DNA of 64,000 bases, taken from positions 3,224,001 through 3,288,000 of the forward strand of contig NZ_BIFQ01000001.1 in the NCBI RefSeq assembly GCF_003967515.1, in the 5' to 3' direction. This document shows, piece by piece, positions 49,388-58,567 of the stretch (position 1 is its first letter; every line of letters begins with the position of its first letter). The notes beneath the pieces were generated by a model that saw nothing but the letters and a program-made list of their open reading frames with translations, ran no database searches and was not told where the DNA came from. Origin of the DNA: Dictyobacter aurantiacus. GTDB taxonomy: Bacteria; Chloroflexota; Ktedonobacteria; Ktedonobacterales; Ktedonobacteraceae. The position numbers were made by a program, and so were the translations under genes.

Positions 49388-49675
49388 ATGTATACGCCAC
49401 CACCATTGTCGGTGCCTATCGTTTCCATTTTGATTGGTTATGGAATCAATATTTTGATCCTGGCCATGTTTGTTCGTGCTATCGCCTCCTGGTTTCAAAT
49501 GGATGAGCGTTTTGCCGTCATCCGTTTTCTCGCCCGGATGACGGATCCCTTTATCGTTCCGGTTCGGCGCGTGGTGGGCCAGATAGGCTTTTTGGATCTC
49601 TCATTCCTGATAGCATGGTTCGGGTTGTTCATCATTCGATTATTACTGTTGCAATCGTTGCCGCCTGGCTGGTAA
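49388..49675 (+). CDS. YggT-family membrane protein
   Basis: 95 residues with two membrane segments (VSILIGYGINILILAMFVRA and LSFLIAWFGLFIIRLLLLQS) around RFLARMTDPFIVPVRRVVG, the typical YggT loop with DP and P-RR residues. Homologues are linked to osmotic tolerance and, in plants and cyanobacteria, to thylakoid and division functions. Translationally close-packed within the cluster (2 bp before, 4 bp after). Confidence 0.9.
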   Translation: MYTPPPLSVPIVSILIGYGINILILAMFVRAIASWFQMDERFAVIRFLARMTDPFIVPVRRVVGQIGFLDLSFLIAWFGLFIIRLLLLQSLPPGW

Positions 49676-49679
49676 CGCC

Positions 49680-49940
49680 ATGCTGATATCGGTACGCGTC
49701 ATCCCGCGCAGCACGCGCAATCAATTGGAATGGGATGGCGAGGTGTTGAAGGCGCGTCTGACCGCGCCCCCTGTAGACGGGGCCGCCAATCAGGCCCTGA
49801 TCGCCTTGCTGGCCGATCAATTGGCTATCCCCAGGCGCGCCATCAGCATTGTACGAGGAACGACCAGCCGTCAAAAAGTGGTGGATATCGAACAGTTAAC
49901 GCCTGCAGAATTAGAACAGAGACTGACTCAGACACACTAG
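49680..49940 (+). CDS. DUF167 (YggU) family protein
   Basis: 86 residues. SVRVIPRSTRNQLEW, LKARLTAPPVDGAANQALIALLA and IVRGTTSRQKVVDI are the family hallmarks. Function unknown, though it keeps company with yggS and yggT across bacteria. Last gene of the cluster, followed by modular repeat C. Confidence 0.9.
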   Translation: MLISVRVIPRSTRNQLEWDGEVLKARLTAPPVDGAANQALIALLADQLAIPRRAISIVRGTTSRQKVVDIEQLTPAELEQRLTQTH

Positions 49941-49984
49941 CGTGTCACAAAGCTGTCTTACTCTCATGATCATCGACTGTGGCC

Positions 49985-50104
49985 TATAGGAGCTTTAGCA
50001 CCTGCGTCTATGGTAAGGTGGTGCAACAGGGGCGCATCCACGCCCCTGTTGCACCACCTTACAAAACCCCAGCGCGACCGCGAACGCGGACGCCCGTGCG
50101 GGGG
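49985..50104 (-). repeat. Modular hairpin repeat, locus C
   Basis: Reads in the minus direction: GC box CGCACGGGCGTCCGCG, CGCTGGGGTTTTG, a hairpin with 22-bp arms (50013-50062, GTAAGGTGGTGCAACAGGGG), and a shortened tail box GCAGGTGCTAAAGCTC. It lies between the convergent yggU and receptor-kinase genes. Confidence 0.75.
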
Positions 50105-50133
50105 CTATCACCTTTCCCCAGGGTGATGAGGGT

Positions 50134-50175
50134 CTGGCACAATAACAGCTATCTGATAGCTGGTTATTGTGCCAG
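50134..50175. terminator. Hairpin terminator overlapping the kinase stop codon
   Basis: CTGGCACAATAAC / GTTATTGTGCCAG outer stem with an inner AGCTA/TAGCT stem. The minus-strand stop codon of the kinase gene (50164-50166) lies inside the right arm. Confidence 0.6.
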
Positions 50176-53022
50176 GAACTGTCCTGTTCCCAGGTTCTCC
50201 TCCATATGGATACGCCCCATGTCATCGAAGTACAGGACGACGATAGCTTTGTTGATTGGATCCCCATCTGGGCCGAACGTGATCTGCCCACTTACTCCCT
50301 GCAGATTTTTTACGCTGGCCAGGGCCTGCTGTAAAGCTGTGGATTTCAGGGTAGTGCCTCCGTTGAGCGCCTGTTTGGAGCCGGTGAGCAGGGCCGTCAT
50401 CGCGTCGTAGGAAAGGATGACGTTATTGCTCGGCCGTCGAAAACCGTAGACACCGCTCGGATTCGAACTGCTATAGTCGTCAGAATAATCCTTGAAGAAG
50501 GCTGGCTTTTTATTGCCCTGCTTCAGAATATCCCATTCATCTGGATAGGCGAAGGCCGTGAAGTGCATGCGATGCAGTTCCCCCTTCACGCTACTCGGAT
50601 AGCCCGCCAGCTCATAGAGCGCGTCACCGCCCAGGATCTGGGTTTTGGCCAGGGCCGGATGTTTGGGCAGTTCCCCCAGCAGGGTTGCCACATCATTGGA
50701 GTAGCCAGCAAAGTAGATCAGACCGGGGTCGGTCTGCAACTGCTGCACGCCAGCGATGATCGAGGCCGGATCGTTCCTGTGATAGGTAATGATCCTGGTC
50801 TGCCCACTAAAGGCGCCTTTGAAGTCGTTACCCAGGCTCTGGCTGTATGAATCACCATCATCCAGGAAGATTGCGGCCTGTTGTGCCTGAAGCTTGCTCT
50901 TCGCATAGGCCGCGGCAACCGTGGCCTCGCTTTTATTCGACGGTGCCACGCGGAAGAAGTAGGACGAAAGCCCGGTCAGACTATCACTGGAGGCCGTCGC
51001 CGAGACCATAGGAATGTGGGCGGCGGTCAGGATATTGGAGGCGTTTTCCGCGTGCGAGCTCAAGGACCAGCCCATGACGCCAACGATGGTCGGATCTTTG
51101 GCGGCCGCCTGCACTATCTGGTGGGCTACGGTAGCGGCATTGCCCGAATCGCTGCCCGTATTGGCGATTATCAGGCGCACTTTGACGTTGCCCAATGTAT
51201 TCTGCTGGTTCCATTCATGCTGGGCCACGTAGGCGCCCTGCAGATTGTCATAACCGATGCCAGCGTTGGGTCCGGTGAGGACGGTGCCCACCACAAACGT
51301 GATATATGGCTGTCCCGAAGAGAGGATACGCATATTCTCCTGATAAATATGCGCCTCCGCGTCACTGGAATCCTGACCAAGGGCGTCGTTCCAGAAGGTG
51401 TTCGCCTGGCTGGTGTTGCCCTGCGCCATCGCCTGTACCGCCTGATTTTTGTAGCTGGCGTTCTTGCGCGAGGTATCAAAGATCGATTTGCCGTCGCTCA
51501 GACCAATGGACTCGCCCTTGATGGTCGTGACACTGATCGGGTCGGCGGAGGGCTGATTCCCTTTGGCAGATGTCTGGCCGGTATGGCTGATCGGTTGAGC
51601 ACCTCCTCCAGGGGGTGTCACTGGATGTCCCAGGTTTGGCAGCACAAAGATGAGGGCGCCGATAATGATCAGGACCACAATTAGCAGCAGAAAGCTCCAC
51701 AGGATATAGTTATTGTCGTTCTTCTTTTGTTGTTGCTGCGGGGCGAATGTCCCCATCTGCTGCTGTTGATAGCCACCGCGATTGCGGGGTCGCTGGCCCT
51801 GATTTGGGCCCGGACCATATGGACCCCCGCCATAGGGATTATTGGCTGGCTGGCCTGGCTGGCTGCGGGCGGGCGCGCCTGAAGCACTATATCCGCCAGC
51901 ATAGGCGGAACCCGCGCTGTTGGCGGCTGGTTTGGACGCGACCGAGGGCGTTGATATAGGACCCGAAGTATTGAGAATGTACGAACTGGTATCAATGGCC
52001 GCGTGGAAGCGTTGCTGCAGAAGGGCCTCGATCTCTTGCTTCATCTGGCGAGCATTTTGATAGCGCTTGTTGATATCCAGGGTCAGCGCCTTCTCCAGGA
52101 TGCGCTCAAGCTCTGGTGAGAGTTGTTTATTCAGGGTCCGCACCGGTGGATAGTTGAACGGAGGATAATTGCGTGGATCGCGATTGGTGACCAGGTGATG
52201 CAGGGTGGCGGCCAACGCGTAGAGATCCGAGCGCGCGTCGGCGTTGCCCTGATACTGCTCGGGCGGCGCATAGCCGGGTGTCCCCAGCGCGGAGGTCTGT
52301 TTGCGCTTAGCGTTGCGCGCCTCGTCGGCGCGGGCGATGCCGAAGTCCACCAGTCGGGCCCGTTTGTCGCGACTGCTGATAATAATATTGGCAGGCTTGA
52401 TATCGCGGTGCACGATCGGTGGTTTCTGCTCACTCAGGTATTCCAGGATATCCAGGACCTGAGCAATATAGGTCAACGCCTCCTGCTCGGGCATGGGCTT
52501 GTTAACCCGTTCCATATAGTCTTCTAGATTTTCACCCGGTGCGTATTCCTGCACCATGTAGTAGCGCGAGCCCTCTTGAAAACTATCGGTCACAGTCGGG
52601 ATAAGTGGATGATCCAGGTTGGCGAGCGTCTCTACCTCGCGCTCAAAGTTACGTACATCTTCTTGTCGTTGTGTTGGATCATTTTCGTCTGAGATAAGTT
52701 CTTTGATGACCACGCGCTTATTTGAGACGCGTGAGTCCCTTGCCAGCACGGCGGCGCCCATACCGCCCTGGCCCAGCACCTTCTCGACGATATAGCGGCC
52801 GTTTTGTAGTTTTGCGTTGGGTGTCAGGGTACTTGAAGCACCGTGAACGCCGCCGCCTGTGCCACCACCTGCTGCCTGTGTTGTTGTGGCCGTTGGATAG
52901 CTGGCACCAGGCTGGCTAACCACGGTCTGAGTGCTGGAGGCTGGTGTATCCAGGTAACCACCACAATTGGCACAAAAGGTTTCACCGGCCGGATTATTCG
53001 TACCGCAAAAAGGACATTTCAT
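50164..53022 (-). CDS. Receptor serine/threonine kinase with extracellular type-1 solute-binding domain
   Basis: 952 residues. A zinc ribbon (Cys3, Cys6, Cys17, Cys20) comes first. A Pkn-type kinase follows at about 77-340: GQGGMGAAVLA, VVIKEL (Lys107), HRDIKPANII (Asp207), VDFGIARA (Asp226) and GTPGYAPPEQY. A Gly/Pro/Gln linker leads to a membrane helix at about 439-463. The outer part (about 573-950) has the fold pattern of type-1 periplasmic-binding proteins (Leu/Ile/Val-binding-like): GPNAGIGYDNLQGAYVAQHE, IVGVMGWSLSS, IPMVSATASSD, and GDALYELAGYPS. I infer that ligand binding outside controls kinase activity inside. Tandem paralogue upstream. Confidence 0.92.
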   Translation of the reverse strand: MKCPFCGTNNPAGETFCANCGGYLDTPASSTQTVVSQPGASYPTATTTQAAGGGTGGGVHGASSTLTPNAKLQNGRYIVEKVLGQGGMGAAVLARDSRVSNKRVVIKELISDENDPTQRQEDVRNFEREVETLANLDHPLIPTVTDSFQEGSRYYMVQEYAPGENLEDYMERVNKPMPEQEALTYIAQVLDILEYLSEQKPPIVHRDIKPANIIISSRDKRARLVDFGIARADEARNAKRKQTSALGTPGYAPPEQYQGNADARSDLYALAATLHHLVTNRDPRNYPPFNYPPVRTLNKQLSPELERILEKALTLDINKRYQNARQMKQEIEALLQQRFHAAIDTSSYILNTSGPISTPSVASKPAANSAGSAYAGGYSASGAPARSQPGQPANNPYGGGPYGPGPNQGQRPRNRGGYQQQQMGTFAPQQQQKKNDNNYILWSFLLLIVVLIIIGALIFVLPNLGHPVTPPGGGAQPISHTGQTSAKGNQPSADPISVTTIKGESIGLSDGKSIFDTSRKNASYKNQAVQAMAQGNTSQANTFWNDALGQDSSDAEAHIYQENMRILSSGQPYITFVVGTVLTGPNAGIGYDNLQGAYVAQHEWNQQNTLGNVKVRLIIANTGSDSGNAATVAHQIVQAAAKDPTIVGVMGWSLSSHAENASNILTAAHIPMVSATASSDSLTGLSSYFFRVAPSNKSEATVAAAYAKSKLQAQQAAIFLDDGDSYSQSLGNDFKGAFSGQTRIITYHRNDPASIIAGVQQLQTDPGLIYFAGYSNDVATLLGELPKHPALAKTQILGGDALYELAGYPSSVKGELHRMHFTAFAYPDEWDILKQGNKKPAFFKDYSDDYSSSNPSGVYGFRRPSNNVILSYDAMTALLTGSKQALNGGTTLKSTALQQALASVKNLQGVSGQITFGPDGDPINKAIVVLYFDDMGRIHMEENLGTGQFLAQ

Positions 53023-53103
53023 AGTTGTGCCTATTATTCCAATCTCATCGCTATAGAGCGATTATCTAGAGATACCATTATATTAGTAATAGCGCAATTC
53101 CGC

Positions 53104-55917
53104 TCACGATTTCAAAAATCGGCCCAGGTAGGCGGGTTCCATGTGGATATGCCCGTTCTGGTCGACATAGAGGACGAGAATTGCTTTATCAACTGGATCT
53201 CCATTCGCTCCAATGCTGATCTGCCCACTTACCCCTTGAATAGCATTAGCACCATTGAGCTTGAGCAATGCCAGATGTAAATCCTCAGGGGTAGGATTCT
53301 GCTTTCCAGTGTTCAATGCAATATTGTACGCACTTAGCACTGTAACAGTTGCATCATAGGAGAGAATAACATCATTATCCGCGCGCGTAAAGCCATATGA
53401 GCCGCCCGGGTGTTGTCCATCGGGATTGAACGCCGACGAATATTCGTTGAAAAAGGCGGGCTTCTGACTGCTGTATTTCAGTACATCCCACTCATCTGGA
53501 TAGGCAAAAGATGTAAAGCGCAGGCGGTTGAAATTGGCGCGCGCGCTACTCTGGTAGCCTCCCAGTTCATATAGTGCGTCGCCTCCCATGACTGGCAGCG
53601 TGCCTGGAGGCAGATCGCTCAGCAGCGTGCTGACATCGGTCGCGTAGCCGGAAAAGTAGATCAGGTCCGTCGCTTTGCTACTACTATCATGCATAGCGCT
53701 GGCGATGGTGTCAGCTTTGCCAATGGTATAGTTTTCGGTAATGACCTTGTTTTTATCCGTCCCTTGATAGCGTTGCATGAAATCCTGCGCCAGGCTCTGG
53801 CTGTATGTATCCTGTGGATCGTAGAAGACGGTGACGGTCTTCGCGTGCAGAACCGTCTCAGCATAGATGGCGGCCTGGGTGCCCTGCTGCTTGTTGGGTG
53901 GTACGACACGGAAAAAATAGGGCGATGCATTGCTGAGCGCGTCGCTGGATGAAGTCTGCGAGATCATGGGAATATGATTCTGGCTCAAGATCTGGATAGC
54001 GGTCTGTGTGCGTCCGCTGTATGGCCAGCCCATTACGCCTGCAAAGGTGGGATCAGATTGCTGCAGTTTGACGATCTGCTGCGCGACCGTCGCGACCGTG
54101 GAGGTCTGACTGCCGCTATTGGCGATCAGCAGGCGCACCAGCGTTCCGTTGCGTAGTTTGGCTCCATCGTTGTACTCTTTCTGCGCGATGTAGGCCCCCT
54201 GAAGATCGTCGCGCCCCACCTGGATCTGGTCGCCGCTGAGCATAGTTGCGACCACTATCGTCACATAGGGGTTACCGGATTGTATGACATGGATGTCCTC
54301 TTTATAAATGAGGGCTTCCGCGTCATTGGAGTTCTTGCTGGTCGCATCATTTAAGAGTGAGATGGCCGCATTGACATTGTTTTTATCTTGCTTGAGCTGC
54401 TGAGCCGCCTGTGTCTTGAGCGAGCCGTCCTCCAGCGTGGTATCGAAGGCCGTCGTCCCGTCGCTGATCCCGATCGGTTCTCCCTTGATCATGGTCACGC
54501 TGATGGGGGCGCTGCCCTTGCTTGCTGTCAGCCATGAGTAGCCGCCAAAGATGCCGCCTGCGATGAGCACCAGCAGCAGCACCGCGATCAGCACGATCAG
54601 CCCACCGCGTCTCTTTTTCCGAGGCTGCGCCTGTTGTGGCTGATAGGGGAAGCCGGGCTGAGATATTTGTTGGTTGGAGAAGCCAGGCTGCGATATCGGC
54701 TGATTCGAAAATGCTGGCAATGGCTGAACCGGTGTAAATGATGCTCCCGCGTTGCCCTGTCCAGCGGCTGAAAGCGTTGGTGGCGGTGGGGGCATCAGCG
54801 TGGGCGGAGTAGCGCTGTTGCCTATCCCCGGTTGTGATACCCCTGATGGGGTAGATGGCAGCGTCGCATCCGCTGCAGAATTGGCGATCTGTGTTTGCGC
54901 ACTGCTAATGGCGCGCATCGGACCCGAGGTCCCCAGCGTATAGCTGTCGATGTTGCCCGAGATTCCGAAGCGCTGCCGCAGAATCGTGTCGATCTCGTTT
55001 TTCATCGCCGTGGCGCTCTGATAGCGCTGATTGATATCATTATTTAACGCTTTGGTCAGGACCCTCTCGATGTCCGGCGATAGCTGCGGATTCAGTGAGC
55101 GTGCCGGTGGATAATAAAAGGGCGGATGATTGCGTGGGTCACGGTTGGTCAGCAAGTGGTGCAGCGTGGCGGCCAGAGCATAGAGATCTGAGCGTGGATC
55201 GGCGTTGCCCTGATACTGCTCGGGTGGCGCGTAGCCGGGCGTGCCCAGCGCGGAGGTCTGTTTGCGCTGGGCGTTGCGCGCCTCGTCGGCGCGGGCGATG
55301 CCAAAGTCCACCAGGTGCGCGCGCCGATCGCGCGTACCAATAATGATATTGGCCGGCTTGATATCGCGGTGCACGATAGGCGGCATCTGCTGCGAGAGAT
55401 AGTCGAGCACATCGAGCATTTCGGAAGCACAGATCAACGCTTCACGCTCATTCATTGGTTGATTGGCGCGATTCATGCGCTCCTCTAGATTTTCACCATC
55501 CACATATTCCTGGACCATAAAGTAGCGCGTACCCTCCTGGAAGTGGTCCGTCACGTTGGGTACCAGCGGATGGTCGATGTGGGCCAGCGTGGCAACCTCG
55601 CGCTTGAAGTTGCGCACATCCTCTAAACGGCGATTCTGATCCACATTATCTGAAATCAACTCTTTGATGACCACTGATTTGCCATCGAGACGAATGTCGG
55701 TGGCCAGTAGGGCGGCTCCCATGCCTCCCTGCCCCAGGATCTTCTTGATGACGTAGCGCCCACCCTGCAGGCGTGAGCCTGGACTGAGGGAGCTTGCAAC
55801 AGCGCTGTTACTATTTGAAGGTGTAGAGGAGTCCGGTGACTCATTTACCCGGTTCCCACAATTTCCGCAAAAGCGAACGTTATCTCGCAGTTCCGCGCCG
55901 CAGTAAGGACATGTCAT
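53104..55917 (-). CDS. Receptor serine/threonine kinase with extracellular type-1 solute-binding domain (paralogue)
   Basis: 937 residues with the same plan as its neighbour: zinc ribbon (CPYCGAELRDNVRFCGNCG), kinase with GQGGMGAALLA, VVIKEL (Lys85), HRDIKPANII (Asp185) and VDFGIARA (Asp204). A Pro/Gln-rich linker precedes a membrane helix (LIVLIAVLLLVLIAGGIFGG). The outer binding domain has VGRDDLQGAYIAQKEYNDG, FAGVMGWPYSG, IPMISQTSSSD and GGDALYELGGYQS. The kinase halves are more alike than the linkers and binding halves, as expected for a duplication followed by ligand divergence. Starts 81 bp upstream of the other kinase gene on the same strand. Confidence 0.92.
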   Translation of the reverse strand: MTCPYCGAELRDNVRFCGNCGNRVNESPDSSTPSNSNSAVASSLSPGSRLQGGRYVIKKILGQGGMGAALLATDIRLDGKSVVIKELISDNVDQNRRLEDVRNFKREVATLAHIDHPLVPNVTDHFQEGTRYFMVQEYVDGENLEERMNRANQPMNEREALICASEMLDVLDYLSQQMPPIVHRDIKPANIIIGTRDRRAHLVDFGIARADEARNAQRKQTSALGTPGYAPPEQYQGNADPRSDLYALAATLHHLLTNRDPRNHPPFYYPPARSLNPQLSPDIERVLTKALNNDINQRYQSATAMKNEIDTILRQRFGISGNIDSYTLGTSGPMRAISSAQTQIANSAADATLPSTPSGVSQPGIGNSATPPTLMPPPPPTLSAAGQGNAGASFTPVQPLPAFSNQPISQPGFSNQQISQPGFPYQPQQAQPRKKRRGGLIVLIAVLLLVLIAGGIFGGYSWLTASKGSAPISVTMIKGEPIGISDGTTAFDTTLEDGSLKTQAAQQLKQDKNNVNAAISLLNDATSKNSNDAEALIYKEDIHVIQSGNPYVTIVVATMLSGDQIQVGRDDLQGAYIAQKEYNDGAKLRNGTLVRLLIANSGSQTSTVATVAQQIVKLQQSDPTFAGVMGWPYSGRTQTAIQILSQNHIPMISQTSSSDALSNASPYFFRVVPPNKQQGTQAAIYAETVLHAKTVTVFYDPQDTYSQSLAQDFMQRYQGTDKNKVITENYTIGKADTIASAMHDSSSKATDLIYFSGYATDVSTLLSDLPPGTLPVMGGDALYELGGYQSSARANFNRLRFTSFAYPDEWDVLKYSSQKPAFFNEYSSAFNPDGQHPGGSYGFTRADNDVILSYDATVTVLSAYNIALNTGKQNPTPEDLHLALLKLNGANAIQGVSGQISIGANGDPVDKAILVLYVDQNGHIHMEPAYLGRFLKS

Positions 55918-55990
55918 CTTTCTGCCTGCCTTTTAAGACATAACTATGAATGGGTCTTACACTCGTCTTACAGTGGGACGTGATAGTTCT

Positions 55991-56105
55991 CGCACAGGCG
56001 CCCGCGTGCGCGGCCGCCCTCGTTTTTTATTGGTGCATGGGGGGCATCCGCGCCCCCATGCACCAACAACACCATGACCTGTGAGCACCGCAGGTGATGA
56101 ACTTG
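55991..56105 (+). repeat. Modular hairpin repeat, locus D
   Basis: GC box GCACAGGCGCCCGCGTGCGC, CGTTTTTTAT, hairpin 56030-56066 (TTGGTGCATGGGGG arms), tail box CTGTGAGCACCGCAGGTG. Between the kinase start and the rhodanese gene end. The rest of the 55918-56380 spacer is AT-rich; CCTGCCAGAACAGGGTCTGTGCAGG at about 56312 may help end the rhodanese transcript. Confidence 0.75.
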
Positions 56106-56380
56106 CACGTCAGACACTCTCTTATAAATAAAAGACGCCAAAGAGCATCTTTTCGGAATGATAAAAAATAATGATTTCGCCAAACAGGCGGAAAAATTAT
56201 ACTTATTTTTTCAATATAAGTCGAGCCTTTTTTATGCTAAAATCTACATCCTCTTATTACATACGTAATCTTATGTGAAAAGTTAAAATGAAGGGCAGCG
56301 CAAAAAAAGACCCTGCCAGAACAGGGTCTGTGCAGGATCTAAAGTATGTTGAGGTTGCGAAGCAAGGCTCTGGTTGGTGA

Positions 56381-57223
56381 TTAGCGCTCAATTGGTGAGC
56401 GAACCAGGCTGCCCCACTCGGTCCAGGAACCGTCGTAGTTGCGAACGTTCTGGAAGCCAAGCAGCTGGGTCAGAACGAACCATGTGTGGGCGGAGCGCTC
56501 ACCGATGCGGCAGTAGGAGATGACCTGGTTGTCTGGTGAGACGTCTTTGCCGCCATAGATATCACGCAGCTCCTCCGCTGATTTAAAGGTGCCATCGGCG
56601 TTTGCCGTAACGGCCCAGGGGATATTCTTGGCACCAGGAATATGGCCGGCGCGCTGCGCACCTTCCTGGGGATAGTTCACCATGTGCAGCAGTTCGCCGC
56701 TGTACTCCTGAGGAGAGCGTACATCGATCAAACGCAGGTTGGGATTCTTAAGTTCAGCCAGCACCTGGTCACGGAAGGCGCGGATGCTCTCATCGGCTGG
56801 CTGCGCATGATAGGTTGTGTGCTCGTAATGGGGCACCTCTTTAGTGTAAGGTCGGCCCTCAGCCTCCCATTTCGTGCGGCCACCATTGAGCAGCTTCAGA
56901 TTTTTGTGGCCATATTGTGTAAATAGCCAGTATGAGTAAGCTGCATACCAGTTGTTACGATCACCATAGAGTACAATGGTGGTGTCGTTGGTGATGCCCC
57001 AGTTACCAAAGAGCTTCTCCAGCCCTTCCTGGTCAATAAAATCACGGCTCAGTGGATCCTGAACGTCGACATGCCAGTCCAATTTGACCGCGCCTGGAAT
57101 GTGGCCAACTTCGTATAATAATACGTCCTCGTCCGCTTCAATCAAGCGTACATTGGGATCGTTCAGGTGGTCCGCAACCCAATTTGTATCGACGAGAGCT
57201 TCTGGATGTGCATACTCAGACAT
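56381..57223 (-). CDS. Thiosulfate/3-mercaptopyruvate sulfurtransferase (double rhodanese)
   Basis: 280 residues with two rhodanese domains. The first ([21 protein letters not shown]) is inactive and the second carries the catalytic cysteine in [36 protein letters not shown] and [14 protein letters not shown] are the paired domain motifs. The active-site loop CRIGERS is close to the thiosulfate-preferring CRKGVT type, but the substrate is uncertain. AAGGAGG lies 8 bp before the ATG. Single gene with its own strong promoter. Confidence 0.92.
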   Translation of the reverse strand: MSEYAHPEALVDTNWVADHLNDPNVRLIEADEDVLLYEVGHIPGAVKLDWHVDVQDPLSRDFIDQEGLEKLFGNWGITNDTTIVLYGDRNNWYAAYSYWLFTQYGHKNLKLLNGGRTKWEAEGRPYTKEVPHYEHTTYHAQPADESIRAFRDQVLAELKNPNLRLIDVRSPQEYSGELLHMVNYPQEGAQRAGHIPGAKNIPWAVTANADGTFKSAEELRDIYGGKDVSPDNQVISYCRIGERSAHTWFVLTQLLGFQNVRNYDGSWTEWGSLVRSPIER

Positions 57224-57292
57224 GTGTCTGGCCTCCTTGTATGTTGCCTTCTATTGTTGATTTAGTAGATCAACATTCAAAACTTCTACTGT

Positions 57293-57322
57293 AGTATAGA
57301 AGCTGATTATAGGTGATGTCAA
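57293..57322 (-). promoter_or_regulatory. Promoter of the sulfurtransferase gene
   Basis: On the minus strand TTGACA (57322-57317), 18 bp, TATACT (57298-57293). Two inverted repeats lie on and after it: CTTCTA...TAGAAG (57283-57302) over the -10 box and TGTTGAT...ATCAACA (57255-57275) in the leader. Confidence 0.7.
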
Positions 57323-57385
57323 GAGAAAAGCGCACAGCTTTTAACTTTTTCTATGTGAGTTTTGTTCGTCTCACGTTCATGATGA

Positions 57386-57454
57386 TTTTGCTTGAGCCGT
57401 TACAGAAAAGTGTCGGCATTGCCGACACTTTTCTGTAACGGCTCAAGCAAAAAA
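57386..57454. terminator. Long perfect hairpin behind the epimerase gene
   Basis: TTTTGCTTGAGCCGTTACAG and onwards with its exact complement, 30-bp or longer arms, almost no loop, T-runs at both ends. It ends the murF-ddl-epimerase operon. Confidence 0.8.
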
Positions 57455-57459
57455 TGATG

Positions 57460-58539
57460 TCATGCTTTGCGAGGGGAGATGCCGAGGCCCTTGTCGACTT
57501 TCGAGAGATCATAGATACCCGCGTGCTGTTGATAGCCGCCGCAGAAGGGATCCTCGGTTAACAGCATGGGAGTATCCAGGTCGATGAAGCGGAAATTCCC
57601 CAGGCCGGCGGCAAAGTGAGCGGCCATGCTGATGGCGAGGCGCGTCTCGATCATGGCGCCGATCATCAGTTGCATGTGCGCGGCCCGGCAGAGGGCCACG
57701 ATATCCATGGCCTCGACGATGCCAGTCTTCATCAGCTTGATGTTGATGACATTGGCGGACCCGGTGGCGATAATGCTCGAGACCTCGGCCAGGCTGCCGG
57801 CGCTTTCATCGGCGGCGATCGGTACGCTGGTGTGCTGCATGACATAGCGCAGTCCGGCCAGGTCGTCCTTATGGACCGGTTGCTCCAGTAAGATGGGACG
57901 GATGTCACGATCTTCCAGAGCCTCCAGGCAGAGCAGGGCTTCGTTGGGCGTGTATCCTTGATTGGCATCCAGGATGATGCCCAGGTGGGGAGCACCGCTG
58001 CGTACCGCCTCGACGCGATTGACATCCTCGCGTAGATCACCTCCCACCTTTACCTTGATCGTCGAGATGCCCAGTTTGACCGTTTTCTCCGCCAACTGAT
58101 AGCCCCGTTCGGGGGTAACCAGGGGGATGCTCATATCGGTCTCGACATGCGTGCTGGCGCCTCCAAAGAATGCGTAGAGCGGCATACCATAGCAGCGTGT
58201 CAGGGCATCCAGCAGCGCCATCTCGATCCCGGCGCAAACGGTCTTCTGCGCGAAATAAAGGCCGTGTACAAGTTTTGAGAGCTTGCGCCAGTGGGCTGCA
58301 TCCTGTCCAACCAGGAGATCGATACAACTGTGGGCCGCCGCCAGGGCGGTTTCCTGCGATTCACCGGTACTGGGTGGGAAGGGAGCACACTCGCCATAGC
58401 CGATGCTCCCATCCTGCAATGTGAGTGTGATCAGCACATTACGTGCCTGTGTTACACTGCCAGTCGCGATAGCGAACGGCTCATGTAACGGCACATTCAA
58501 CGGCTCCACTGTCATTGAACGGATAGTGGTGCGGGTCAT
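57460..58539 (-). CDS. Dipeptide epimerase (enolase superfamily, L-Ala-D/L-Glu epimerase-like)
   Basis: 359 residues. The N-terminal capping domain (EPLNVPLHEPFAIATG, GYGECAPFPPSTGES) is followed by the barrel with TIKVKVGG (catalytic Lys pair), IILDANQGYT (metal Asp), PILLEQPV (Glu), PIAADESAGS (Asp/Glu) and NIKLMKTGIVEA with the second catalytic Lys. This is the dipeptide-epimerase subgroup of muconate-lactonising-type enzymes. Its place behind murF and ddl supports a role in handling murein L-Ala-D-Glu peptides; the exact dipeptide is not certain. Confidence 0.9.
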   Translation of the reverse strand: MTRTTIRSMTVEPLNVPLHEPFAIATGSVTQARNVLITLTLQDGSIGYGECAPFPPSTGESQETALAAAHSCIDLLVGQDAAHWRKLSKLVHGLYFAQKTVCAGIEMALLDALTRCYGMPLYAFFGGASTHVETDMSIPLVTPERGYQLAEKTVKLGISTIKVKVGGDLREDVNRVEAVRSGAPHLGIILDANQGYTPNEALLCLEALEDRDIRPILLEQPVHKDDLAGLRYVMQHTSVPIAADESAGSLAEVSSIIATGSANVINIKLMKTGIVEAMDIVALCRAAHMQLMIGAMIETRLAISMAAHFAAGLGNFRFIDLDTPMLLTEDPFCGGYQQHAGIYDLSKVDKGLGISPRKA

Positions 58540-58567
58540 ACTCGCTCGCTCCTTTGCAAGTTCAGTC

